Positions 40,629 through 48,506 of a DNA stretch of 64,000 bases are shown one piece after another. Both the position numbers and the translations under genes were made by a program. Numbering within the stretch: the stretch's first letter is position 1; each line of letters starts with the position of its first letter. The notes below the pieces were generated by a model that made no database searches, was not told the DNA's origin, and saw only the letters and a program-made list of their open reading frames with translations. Source of the stretch: CANIGN01 sp964538275 (GTDB lineage: Bacteria > Bdellovibrionota > UBA2428). The stretch lies in the NCBI GenBank assembly GCA_964538275.1, contig CAZIFW010000002.1:1-64000 (forward strand), given 5' to 3'.

Positions 40629-42893
40629 TTATCTACTTTCTAGAACGCGAAGTTTTGCAAATTTTGTCAAAAACTTACGAGTGCCAAATCCTCTAAACTC
40701 TACTTGAACTTTAGTAGCATCGCCTACACCGGTGCGAGATTTAATCACACCACGTCCAAAGTCGGGGTGTTCGACAGATTTTCCAACTTTATATTCGTCA
40801 TCAACGGCTTCATAACTTTCTTGAGAAAAAGAAGAATCTGCCCAAGTGGAATTAGAGTTTGAAGAGCTGCTGCCGTAGTTGTTGTCTCCGAAGTAACTTC
40901 TATCATCGGAGGAATCAAAGCGGTCCCAAGAGCGCTTTGAAGTGTCATCGCTGTGGTCCTCAAGTGCGATTTTAAGCTTGGGCATTTCTGCTAGAAATCT
41001 TGATGGTCTCTGAATTTGAAGACGACCATAGACTCTTCGGACTTTAGCATGAGTAAGGTAGAGTTGTTTTTCTGCACGTGTGATTCCCACATAACAAAGG
41101 CGACGTTCCTCATCGACTTCGTCTTCTCCGCTATTAAGACCAAGAGACATTTTGGAAGGGAATATTCCCTCTTCTAATCCCAAAACAAAAACATGAGGAA
41201 ACTCGAGTCCTTTAGAAGAGTGAAGGGTCATCATTTGAACCGAAAACTCTGGATTCGCTTTATCAAAATCTGTAGATAAACTTGTTTGCTGCAAGAAATC
41301 TTCTAAGCCACCTTCTGGATTTTGGGTTTCATAATCAACCAATACGTTGCGAAGTTCTTCCAAGTTATCGAGCTTGGTGGCGGCTTCCACTGTATTTTGG
41401 TCCATCAGGAATTTTCGATAGCCACTCTTATCAAGCAAAGTAGCGTAAAAATCAGATAGGCGAGAATCGCGAAGTTCTTCTTGGAGTTCTGCAATGAGTT
41501 TTATGAAGACTTGAAATTTCTTTTGAGTTCCAGCGCTGAGGCCGCCGTGGCCAGAGGCCATCATAGACATAGCTTCTAAGTGTGAAACTCTTTCTTGTAG
41601 AGCCATCTCTCGAATTTTATCCATACTTGTAGGGCCAATGCCTCTTGCAGGGGTGTTTACAATTCTAAAGAAAGCCACTTCGTCGCGTGGGTTAACAAGT
41701 AGTCGTAAGTAAGAAAGCGCATCTTTTACTTCTGCACGGTCATAGAACTTATAACCCCCGTAGATGACATAAGGGATACGCTCAACGCGCAAACTATCCT
41801 CGAAAAGACGAGAGATTGAGTGACTGCGATAAAGCAATGCGATTTTTGAAGGACATGTGCCTTCGCGCACGAGCTTAGCAACGCGCTTTATCACCCAACG
41901 AGCTTCATCAAAGTCCGTGCCGAAGGTGTGAACTTGGACAAGTTCTCCTTCTCCCGCGTCTGTGAAGAGTTCTTTCTCGCGGCGTTGAATGTTATTGGCA
42001 ATTACAGCGTTTGCTACATCGAGAATATTTTGTGTAGAGCGGTAATTCTGCTCTAATTTGTAGATTTTGGCATTGGGGTAATCGCGCTCAAATTCTCGGA
42101 TATTGCGAATGTCCGCTCCCCGCCACTTGTAAATGGATTGGTCTTCGTCACCTACAACAAAAAGGTTTTTATATTTTTCTGAGAGGAGTTTTAGTATTTT
42201 ATACTGAACCGCGTTTGTATCTTGGTACTCATCTACAAGAATGTAGGGATAGTTGTTTTGTAAGTCTTCACGAATCTCTGGAAATTTCTCCAAAAGTTCG
42301 TATGTTTTTAAAAGTAAGTCACCAAAATCGAGCGCTGAGCTTAGCTCTTTTTTCTTTTCATAAAGTTTTGCAATACTTTTAAGTTTTTCTCTGTGAGCGG
42401 GATAGCGTATTTCTAGAAAGCTATGCTCGCTTGGGTTGATGCCATCGTTTTTGAGTCGATCAAAATTTTCTAATACAAATTTGGGTGAAAGTTCTTCTTC
42501 CGCAAGACCCATTTCTTTTAAAACTTCTTTCACCAATGTGTTTTGGTCAGAGTCGTCAAAAATCGTAAAATGTGGCGGTAAATTAAATACGTAGCCGTAC
42601 TTTCTTAGCCAACGCACTCCGGCACTATGAAAAGTTGAAAGAAAAACTTGATCCGCAACCTCTGGAGCAACCGTTTCAAGCATCTTTCGCACTCGTTCGC
42701 GCATTTCTTTTGCGGCTTTGTTCGTAAAAGTAAGAGCAAGAATTTCTGCAGGGAACGCGTGGCCTTCCTGAATGAGATTCGCAATGCGTAAAGTGAGTAC
42801 GCGTGTTTTTCCAGATCCTGCGCCTGCTACAACGAGTGCAGGGCCTTGTACGTGCGAACTCGCTGCGGATTGTTGTGTGTTAAGTCCACCCAT
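40629..42893 (-). CDS. UvrD/PcrA-type superfamily 1 DNA helicase
   Basis: The 754-residue product has all SF1A motifs: LNTQQSAA (Q-motif), AGAGSGKTRV (Walker A), LTFTNKAAKEM (Ia), YILVDEYQDTN (II), VGDEDQSIYKWRGAD (III), LEQNYRST (IV), LHSSKGLEFPHVF (V) and ERRLCYVGITRAEKQL (VI). A Ser/Asn/Asp-rich linker leads to a C-terminal Tudor-like domain (VEHPDFGRGVIKS) as in PcrA and UvrD. It unwinds DNA in repair and removal of RecA or RNA polymerase. TTGCCA, 18 bases, TAGCTT lie upstream on the minus strand, nine bases before the ATG. Confidence 0.95.
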   Translation of the reverse strand: MGGLNTQQSAASSHVQGPALVVAGAGSGKTRVLTLRIANLIQEGHAFPAEILALTFTNKAAKEMRERVRKMLETVAPEVADQVFLSTFHSAGVRWLRKYGYVFNLPPHFTIFDDSDQNTLVKEVLKEMGLAEEELSPKFVLENFDRLKNDGINPSEHSFLEIRYPAHREKLKSIAKLYEKKKELSSALDFGDLLLKTYELLEKFPEIREDLQNNYPYILVDEYQDTNAVQYKILKLLSEKYKNLFVVGDEDQSIYKWRGADIRNIREFERDYPNAKIYKLEQNYRSTQNILDVANAVIANNIQRREKELFTDAGEGELVQVHTFGTDFDEARWVIKRVAKLVREGTCPSKIALLYRSHSISRLFEDSLRVERIPYVIYGGYKFYDRAEVKDALSYLRLLVNPRDEVAFFRIVNTPARGIGPTSMDKIREMALQERVSHLEAMSMMASGHGGLSAGTQKKFQVFIKLIAELQEELRDSRLSDFYATLLDKSGYRKFLMDQNTVEAATKLDNLEELRNVLVDYETQNPEGGLEDFLQQTSLSTDFDKANPEFSVQMMTLHSSKGLEFPHVFVLGLEEGIFPSKMSLGLNSGEDEVDEERRLCYVGITRAEKQLYLTHAKVRRVYGRLQIQRPSRFLAEMPKLKIALEDHSDDTSKRSWDRFDSSDDRSYFGDNNYGSSSSNSNSTWADSSFSQESYEAVDDEYKVGKSVEHPDFGRGVIKSRTGVGDATKVQVEFRGFGTRKFLTKFAKLRVLESR

Positions 42894-43019
42894 GTGGGAA
42901 AAAAGCTACTAAGGCAGCAAGTCTATTGGCAATTCAAATTCTCACTGTAAATTTAAGCCCTACATGTAGCGTCTTATGACGCCGGAAGACGTTAAAAATA
43001 ATCAGATGGTTGATTTTAT

Positions 43020-43147
43020 AGGCATGCATTCTCTATAAAGGGTTCAGCCGTTCGGGGGTCGGTCCTAAAAAGCCTAAACCCCTGAGAAGCATGAGGCCGG
43101 GGGTTGTCCAGTCCTCCCCAATACTGATCCCCGGCCCCAAATTTTTT
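43020..43147 (+). ncRNA. Candidate structured RNA with intrinsic terminator, in the 336-base gap 42894-43229
   Basis: There is no protein gene here. Two consecutive structures are visible on the + strand. The first is a long stem: ATGCATTCTC (43024-43033) pairs with GAGAAGCAT (43084-43092) with one bulged A, then GGGTT with AACCC (43040-43044/43077-43081) and an inner GCCG/CGGT stem. The second is a hairpin with an 8-bp GC arm GGCCGGGG (43095-43102) pairing CCCCGGCC (43129-43136), followed by six T at 43142. This could be a small RNA or a leader-attenuator for the gene at 43230. It does not match SRP, 6S, tmRNA, RNase P or tRNA features that I checked. Confidence 0.4.
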
Positions 43148-43187
43148 CATTTCTTTATAAACTAACTCCAAGCTAATCGTCCTTTTA

Positions 43188-43209
43188 TTGACTTCAGTAG
43201 CTGAGTCAA
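43188..43209. promoter_or_regulatory. Inverted repeat TTGACT-N10-AGTCAA before the gene at 43230
   Basis: Perfect 6-bp arms (43188-43193, 43204-43209) lie about 20 bases before the start; the left arm doubles as a -35-like TTGACT. It could be an operator. A similar TTGAC-centred dyad lies at 56868-56893. Confidence 0.35.
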
Positions 43210-43229
43210 AATTCCGATAAAACTACTGC

Positions 43230-44810
43230 GTGTTTTTGAAAATTCTCTTCTTATTCTTTTGCACTTTTGTGGGTGTATTAGAAGCACAGCCACGTCTAGC
43301 AGCCGAACTTGAATTTGACTTAGAATATTTCAAAGTAGGTGCCCCTATTCGCGAATATTTTGAAGTGAATGATTTAGATAAAATCACTCACTACGATATC
43401 AAAAATAAAGATTTACCAGAGATAGGCGTAGTGTTGAGCCGAAAAAAAATGTTGCCACTTGAAGTAGAAGATCTCTTAGATAGGTTTGAGATAAGTTGGG
43501 AGCAAGGCTTTACACCTCCGAAAGTTGAAATCCGACATAAGGGTACAGTAACAGCAGCAATAGCCAAGAGTGACATAAAAAAATTACTTAGGCTTTTTGC
43601 TTCAAGTGAAACTGAAGCTGAAGAATTATTTAAACATCTAAGTTCTATTCGGGCCTCTGGAAAGCAGAGACCACATTTGAATGCGCACATTCATGCCTCT
43701 GATCCCAGAGGAGCGAGCCGAGTTGAAGAAATGAAAGCTTTGCAGATACAAACAACATTAGAATTCGCTCAGAACTTAGATAAAGAAGCAGTGAAGAGAC
43801 TTTTTACTTCAGAGCTTTCTTCATATTCTCAAAATATGTGGTCGCGAGGGGTGGGACGGGCTATAGGTCTTTCCCGCTATGAATCGAGAAAACGTTCTGT
43901 TCCTATTGATCAAGATATCGATCGATTAAACAATGTAATGTCATCGCAATTAGATTCTGGAAACGCCAAAAAGGATGCGCTTGCACTTGTAAATGCTGAG
44001 GTGATTGAAAAACTATTAAAGATTCCTCTTAAGCCAACAGAGATGGGTGTAAAAATTTCTTTTTTTGAAGATTTGGCCCATCTTACTCAAGAAAGCTTAG
44101 AGGGTGATTTATTGATACGAACTCTTTTAAGCAAAAAAGTTGAGAATGATTTTAGAAAAATGCTTTCCGTTGAAGGTTTGGAGTTAGAGTCAGTTCGAGT
44201 TTTATTGAAACTACGACAACTTTCTAAAGGTTCTCCCTCTGATATTAAAAAAATTGATCAATTGCTGATTCAGAATTTAGAAAGCTTGGATGTTTATTCT
44301 AGGAGAAAGCTTTTGCTTTGGATTTCGAGGAATTTTACTAAAACTGAAGTTGATGTCCTTGCTGCAGATCCAAATATAAAAGAGTTTTTTTTTGAACCCG
44401 TTACTAAGGACCTTATACGGCTCAATTTAGCGGATAATTATTTAGTTTCTCACGAACATGGTTATCACGAGTATTTATCCGTAAACACCGAAGCCTTGGG
44501 CCCTCAACTAAGAGCTTTAATAAAGGCTTATCAAAAATTGGCCCTTCTTGATCCAAATTATTGGGACAAAAATCGTTATCACCTGGGCATGGGTTTGAGA
44601 GAAAATCCCTTAGAATTGTTTGATTATTTACCTACTGCTCATGTTGATAAATTGTTTCAGCATTTAAAAGCTAGGCCTATAGATATTCATCCTGAAATTG
44701 AAGAAGTAATATATTCCTTAAGGGTGAGGCATGAGAAAGAAAAAAGTTTATTTTTCGATCCAACTACTTCAGTTAGCAAATCAAACTGTATGCGCTGGTT
44801 AGCGCAATAA
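43230..44810 (+). CDS. Exported protein of unknown function, possible amidoligase-like N-terminal motifs
   Basis: The 526-residue product starts at GTG with a signal peptide cleaved near LEAQ (about residue 20). The N-terminal 230 residues carry AELEFDLEYF (25-34), VEIRHKGT (99-106), HLNAHIHAS (149-157) and SRYESRK (215-221). The order E-x-E, E-x-R, H-x-H, R recalls the glutamine-synthetase-fold amidoligase family, but an exported member is unexpected, so this is only a hypothesis. The rest (230-526) is helical. It stands alone, convergent with pfkA, downstream of the candidate RNA. Confidence 0.5.
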   Translation: MFLKILFLFFCTFVGVLEAQPRLAAELEFDLEYFKVGAPIREYFEVNDLDKITHYDIKNKDLPEIGVVLSRKKMLPLEVEDLLDRFEISWEQGFTPPKVEIRHKGTVTAAIAKSDIKKLLRLFASSETEAEELFKHLSSIRASGKQRPHLNAHIHASDPRGASRVEEMKALQIQTTLEFAQNLDKEAVKRLFTSELSSYSQNMWSRGVGRAIGLSRYESRKRSVPIDQDIDRLNNVMSSQLDSGNAKKDALALVNAEVIEKLLKIPLKPTEMGVKISFFEDLAHLTQESLEGDLLIRTLLSKKVENDFRKMLSVEGLELESVRVLLKLRQLSKGSPSDIKKIDQLLIQNLESLDVYSRRKLLLWISRNFTKTEVDVLAADPNIKEFFFEPVTKDLIRLNLADNYLVSHEHGYHEYLSVNTEALGPQLRALIKAYQKLALLDPNYWDKNRYHLGMGLRENPLELFDYLPTAHVDKLFQHLKARPIDIHPEIEEVIYSLRVRHEKEKSLFFDPTTSVSKSNCMRWLAQ

Positions 44811-44811
44811 T

Positions 44812-45855
44812 TTATCCTTCGAGACTTTCCAGAATATCAATGTAGCGCTGAGGAACTGTTTTAAGTTTCTCAACAGCTTTAGCAAGTGTAACGGCATTCA
44901 TGGCGCCACCTTGAAGCGAAGGCATCATGCCCCACTTGTTATTGAGAATTAAATCTCCCGCTGCAATTCCGTAAGTGGTTGCGAGCACACGATCGCTCGC
45001 CGTGGGAGTTCCGCCACGTTGAACATGTCCCAGTACAGTTACGCGCGATTCTGCGCCTGTACGACGTTCAAGTTCGTCGGCAACAAATTGCCCAATGCCG
45101 CCCAAAAGAGGTCTGCCAAAGGGATCTTTTCTATCTTTAGAAATTCCCATTTCTTTTCCTTCAATTAAAACCTTAGCGCCTTCAGCAACAACAACGATTG
45201 AAAACTTTTTGCCGCGTTTTTTTCGCGAATCTAAAATACTTACAATGTCTTCAATGGCGCGTGGTTTTTCGGGGATAATACAAGCGTCTGCTCCACCTGC
45301 AATCGCAGCGTAGGTAGCAATCCAGCCTGCATGCCTGCCCATAACTTCAATAACCATGACTCGATTATGAGATTCTGCCGTTGTGTGAAGTCTATCAATT
45401 GCTTCAGTTGCAATTTCTACGGCGGTCGCAAAACCAAAGGTAAAGTCAGTTTGGCCAATATCGTTATCAATAGTTTTGGGTACACCTACAATGGGCATAC
45501 CCATTTCAAAAAGTTTAGAAGAAACAAAAAGTGTTCCCTCTCCACCAATAGCAACAATGCCATCGAGTTTGAGTTCTTTGAACTTGTCAAAAGCGAGCTT
45601 GATGGTAGTTTCGTCTTTAAGCACATTTGTGCGTGATGTGCGCAAGATTGTTCCGCCCACATGCAAAATGCCACTTACGGATTGGTAATCGAGGTCGAGA
45701 GTTCTATTTTCTAGAAGTCCAGCCCAACCATCTAAAAGTCCTACTATGGAATAGCCTTGCGGCATGAGTCTTCGTGCAACGCCACGAATGGCTGCATTAA
45801 GTCCTGGGCAATCTCCGCCCCCTGTAAGAACACCAATCCGTTTGTTTAAGCTCAT
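44812..45855 (-). CDS. pfkA: 6-phosphofructokinase
   Basis: The 347-residue glycolytic enzyme has LTGGGDCPGLNAAIRGV, IGGEGTLFVSS, VPKTIDNDIGQTDFTFGF, MGRHAGWIA and HVQRGGTPTASDR. The GGEGT glycine is the ATP-type residue, whereas lysine in PKTIDND is the residue seen in PPi-type enzymes; this mix occurs in actinobacterial ATP-PFKs. The donor is therefore probably ATP but not certain. Shine-Dalgarno AAGGA precedes the ATG. The LpoB-like gene lies nine bases upstream on the same strand. Confidence 0.93.
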   Translation of the reverse strand: MSLNKRIGVLTGGGDCPGLNAAIRGVARRLMPQGYSIVGLLDGWAGLLENRTLDLDYQSVSGILHVGGTILRTSRTNVLKDETTIKLAFDKFKELKLDGIVAIGGEGTLFVSSKLFEMGMPIVGVPKTIDNDIGQTDFTFGFATAVEIATEAIDRLHTTAESHNRVMVIEVMGRHAGWIATYAAIAGGADACIIPEKPRAIEDIVSILDSRKKRGKKFSIVVVAEGAKVLIEGKEMGISKDRKDPFGRPLLGGIGQFVADELERRTGAESRVTVLGHVQRGGTPTASDRVLATTYGIAAGDLILNNKWGMMPSLQGGAMNAVTLAKAVEKLKTVPQRYIDILESLEG

Positions 45856-45864
45856 AAAATTTCC

Positions 45865-46464
45865 TTAAAGGCCAACAGATTTCTTTTTAAATCTTTTGCG
45901 AATAGGCTTTTCTTCAGACCAAACAATCAAGCCACTTTCAAGATCGGTCATGTTGAGTGTGAGTTTGTAAAATACAAGTTTGCGACTACCTACCTGTTGA
46001 ACATTAGAGATTAAATCTCCGGTCAGTAAATAATCGGGCGCAATTCCACCATCACGACGCTTTTGAGATTCTTTTCTGTAGCGGCCTGAATCTAGAGCGT
46101 AATCGACTTCGCCTTCACGTAGGTCTCGGTCTTCTTTGTTGGAGAAGCGCACTTTGCCAGTTTTTAAAACAGCAGTACGAACAGCATCTGTAATCATCTT
46201 TGTGTCTATGTGTTCAGATGTTTTGTTGCGAACAACTTCCATTTGCACAACGGGAGGAGTTTTTGCAGTGGTAATGATGGGATGTTGTTGAAGAGAGACA
46301 ATCATTTCTTGAGAAAGTACTTGTGCGTCGCTTTCATTGAATTCGTCATCAAGGTGACGAACCACGTTGGGATCGTCGTATTCCCCTTGGGTGAATTGGC
46401 GAGATCCGCAGGCAGATAAGAGAATAAGTCCTAAAATACCGAGGTTATTTCGAATGATTTTCAT
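45865..46464 (-). CDS. LpoB-like penicillin-binding-protein activator lipoprotein
   Basis: About 199 residues from the ATG at 46464, which places a clean lipobox (LILLSACGS, Cys19); the GTG at 46470 is two codons earlier. The mature part has the LpoB/CsgG-like fold: PPVVQMEVVRNKTSEHID, TAVLKTGKVRF, APDYLLTGDLISNV and LTDLE-like MTDLESGLIVWSEEKPIRK. LpoB is an outer-membrane activator of PBP1b. TAGTAT (46472-46477) ends seven bases before the ATG with TAGGCA (46495-46500) upstream, and no Shine-Dalgarno. Confidence 0.85.
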   Translation of the reverse strand: MKIIRNNLGILGLILLSACGSRQFTQGEYDDPNVVRHLDDEFNESDAQVLSQEMIVSLQQHPIITTAKTPPVVQMEVVRNKTSEHIDTKMITDAVRTAVLKTGKVRFSNKEDRDLREGEVDYALDSGRYRKESQKRRDGGIAPDYLLTGDLISNVQQVGSRKLVFYKLTLNMTDLESGLIVWSEEKPIRKRFKKKSVGL

Positions 46465-46471
46465 GTTCACA

Positions 46472-46500
46472 ATACTAGCCTGCCTTAAAAGGGGTGCCTA
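46472..46500 (-). promoter_or_regulatory. Predicted leaderless-type promoter of the lpoB-pfkA unit
   Basis: On the minus strand, -35 TAGGCA (46495-46500), 17-base spacer, -10 TAGTAT (46472-46477), seven bases before the ATG at 46464. Confidence 0.4.
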
Positions 46501-46596
46501 GGGTAAAAAGACGTAGCTCCATTTTGCAGCGAGCTGCTTTTAGAGCTTAAATGGAATAGACATAAGTGCAGCGAAAAGGAGAAGCTAAGTAGCTGT

Positions 46597-47487
46597 ATGG
46601 CTAGGGTTTATTTTGTTACGGGTAAAGGCGGAACAGGCAAGTCTACACTTGCACGTGGTTTGGCCCAAAAGATAAGCACTCAAAACCTTAAAGTTCTTTT
46701 GATTAAAATTGATAGCTTTTCGCTTTCTATCTTGGGCGATAATCGGCCGCGCTCAATAGGCGAAAATTTGTGGGAAGAAAAACTACACCTACATAAAGCC
46801 GTAGAGGATTATTTTACAACTACCTTGGCAAAGATCCCTATTCCTGGGGCTTTGCAAAAAGTTGCACAAAAAATTCAAGAATCTGTATCGGCAAAGCTTC
46901 TTTCAAACAAATACGTTTTGCGTTTTATTGAAACTTGTCCAGGTTTAACGCCCTCTATTTTTTTAGGTAAGGTTTGCTGGGAAGCGCGCGAGGGTGGGCC
47001 CACGCTTGAAACTCGTTGGGATGTTGTGGTGGTAGATGCACCTTCTACCGGTCAAGCACTTCAAATTTTTGAAAGTGCACGGACTTTATCAAAGGTTTTA
47101 ACTCAGGGGCTTATCGCAAATCATATTACGGATACTTTAAAGTTTGCGTACAGTCGCAATTTTGAAATTCATTTAATGACTTTAGCTGAGGACGGACCTC
47201 TTCAAGAATGCCAAGAGATGATTGATCGATTTCAAAACTTAGAAATGAATGTGGCAAAGATTTGGATCAATAAAGTAGTTCCCGATTCTGAAGAAAAAAC
47301 TTTAGCGGCTTTTAAAACTGAGGATGCTTTATTAAAAACAGCCCTTCATACAGAACTAGATAGAATTGTAGACCAAAGAGATGCGATTGCAGCTTTTGAT
47401 TTGAAAAATCCGAATATTGAAAAAAGCAAAATCAGAGAGTTTTCAAATAAAGAAAAACTTTCATTTGTAGGAGAGCTAGACGCATGA
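46597..47487 (+). CDS. ArsA/Get3-like ATPase, first subunit
   Basis: The 296-residue product is a deviant Walker A SIMIBI ATPase with FVTGKGGTGKSTLARGLA, including the signature lysine of the GKGG motif. Walker B-like VVVDAPSTGQALQIF contains the hydrophobic-DAP pattern seen in ArsA/Get3. It is cytoplasmic. It forms one operon with the second ATPase (four-base overlap) and the gshA-like gene. Split ArsA-like pairs also occur in actinobacteria (Rv3679/Rv3680). Anion transport is not implied: no ArsB is present. Role unknown; client-protein handling or redox stress are possibilities. Confidence 0.82.
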   Translation: MARVYFVTGKGGTGKSTLARGLAQKISTQNLKVLLIKIDSFSLSILGDNRPRSIGENLWEEKLHLHKAVEDYFTTTLAKIPIPGALQKVAQKIQESVSAKLLSNKYVLRFIETCPGLTPSIFLGKVCWEAREGGPTLETRWDVVVVDAPSTGQALQIFESARTLSKVLTQGLIANHITDTLKFAYSRNFEIHLMTLAEDGPLQECQEMIDRFQNLEMNVAKIWINKVVPDSEEKTLAAFKTEDALLKTALHTELDRIVDQRDAIAAFDLKNPNIEKSKIREFSNKEKLSFVGELDA

Positions 47488-48506
47488 AACAGAGTTTAGT
47501 GATTCTAGGGAGTGGTGGAGTAGGTAAAACAACCGTAGTGGCTGCACTGGGCTTAGCTTTGGCGTCTAAGCATTCCAAGGGAGCTATTTTTACGGTAGAT
47601 CCAAGTCAGCGTCTTTGCCAAACCTTGGGTTTAAAAAAGCTTAGCTTAGAACCTTCTTTGATGTTTGAGGGAAGAGTTGAGGTTTATGGACTTGAAATTC
47701 AAGATGCCCTTAAAAAGCTACTGAGAAAAGTTTTTCAAGATCCAGCTCAAGTCGATAAAATTTTGAATCATAGACTTTTCCGTATGATTGAAGGAAACGT
47801 CAGCCATCTTGACCACTTCTTGGCTATGGAAAAGATTGTAGAGCTTTTAAGCCGAGAAGATCTCGATTTTTTAGTGGTCGATACGCCTCCCCACGACCAA
47901 GCCTTCGAGTTTTTTGAATCTCCCAAAGTCTTAGCTAACTTTTTAGATAAATCATTTTTGAAGATTTTAATGGACCCTAAGATAAGTTCTGATGGCCTTG
48001 TAGCCAAAGTTATTAATAAAGCAATGGAAGAAGGCTGGAAGATGTTTCGCTCTTTTATGGGAGAAAGTTTTTGGAAAGAGTTGGCAGATTTACTCGAGCA
48101 ATTGATGCCTTTAAGAGAAAAATTACTAGCCGCCACTGATAAAATGAATGGATTCTTAAATGATCCCAACACAGTTGCGGCAGTTGTTTGCGTGCCTGAA
48201 CGAGACTCTATTGCGGCTGCGCAAACTTTGGTTTCAAATTGGGATAAAAAATTAAATCTTAAAGTTGAGAATTTGATTTTTAATAGAGCACATTCTTTAA
48301 ATTTAAATATACCGCAAGAGTTATCAGCAACACTTTTTTCGGAGAAATTTGAATTACAGCGCTCTTTGATGGAATCTGAGTTTTATAAAAGTTTTGAAAA
48401 TACAGCCTTGATTAATCCTTATTCACCTAAGGATATAAATTTGAAAGTTTTGGAGAGTATGGGGTATGAGCTTGTTGAAAAATTCACTGCTAAGTCAAAA
48501 GTATAG
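47484..48506 (+). CDS. ArsA/Get3-like ATPase, second subunit with altered Walker A
   Basis: The 340-residue partner begins LVILGSGGVGKTTVVAALG: the signature lysine of GKGG is replaced by serine while the P-loop GKTT is intact. TVDPSQRLCQTLG and FLVVDTPPHDQAFEFF (Walker B, DTPP) are typical ArsA/Get3 blocks. The two subunits therefore differ in the residue that contacts the other monomer's nucleotide, which fits an asymmetric heterodimer. Its last 41 bases overlap the start of the gshA-like gene, so all three are co-expressed. Confidence 0.83.
   Translation: MKQSLVILGSGGVGKTTVVAALGLALASKHSKGAIFTVDPSQRLCQTLGLKKLSLEPSLMFEGRVEVYGLEIQDALKKLLRKVFQDPAQVDKILNHRLFRMIEGNVSHLDHFLAMEKIVELLSREDLDFLVVDTPPHDQAFEFFESPKVLANFLDKSFLKILMDPKISSDGLVAKVINKAMEEGWKMFRSFMGESFWKELADLLEQLMPLREKLLAATDKMNGFLNDPNTVAAVVCVPERDSIAAAQTLVSNWDKKLNLKVENLIFNRAHSLNLNIPQELSATLFSEKFELQRSLMESEFYKSFENTALINPYSPKDINLKVLESMGYELVEKFTAKSKV

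Noticed and set aside
43040..43147. Possible SRP, 6S, tmRNA, GEMM riboswitch or tRNA gene
   Set aside because: The diagnostic sequences (GGAAGCAGC of SRP, T-loop GTTCRA of tRNA, GEMM conserved loops, tmRNA ends) are absent; left as an unclassified candidate RNA.
46597..48506. Arsenite efflux system (ArsAB)
   Set aside because: No ArsB, ArsR, ArsC or ArsD is nearby and the ATPases are split and asymmetric, so arsenic export is not supported.
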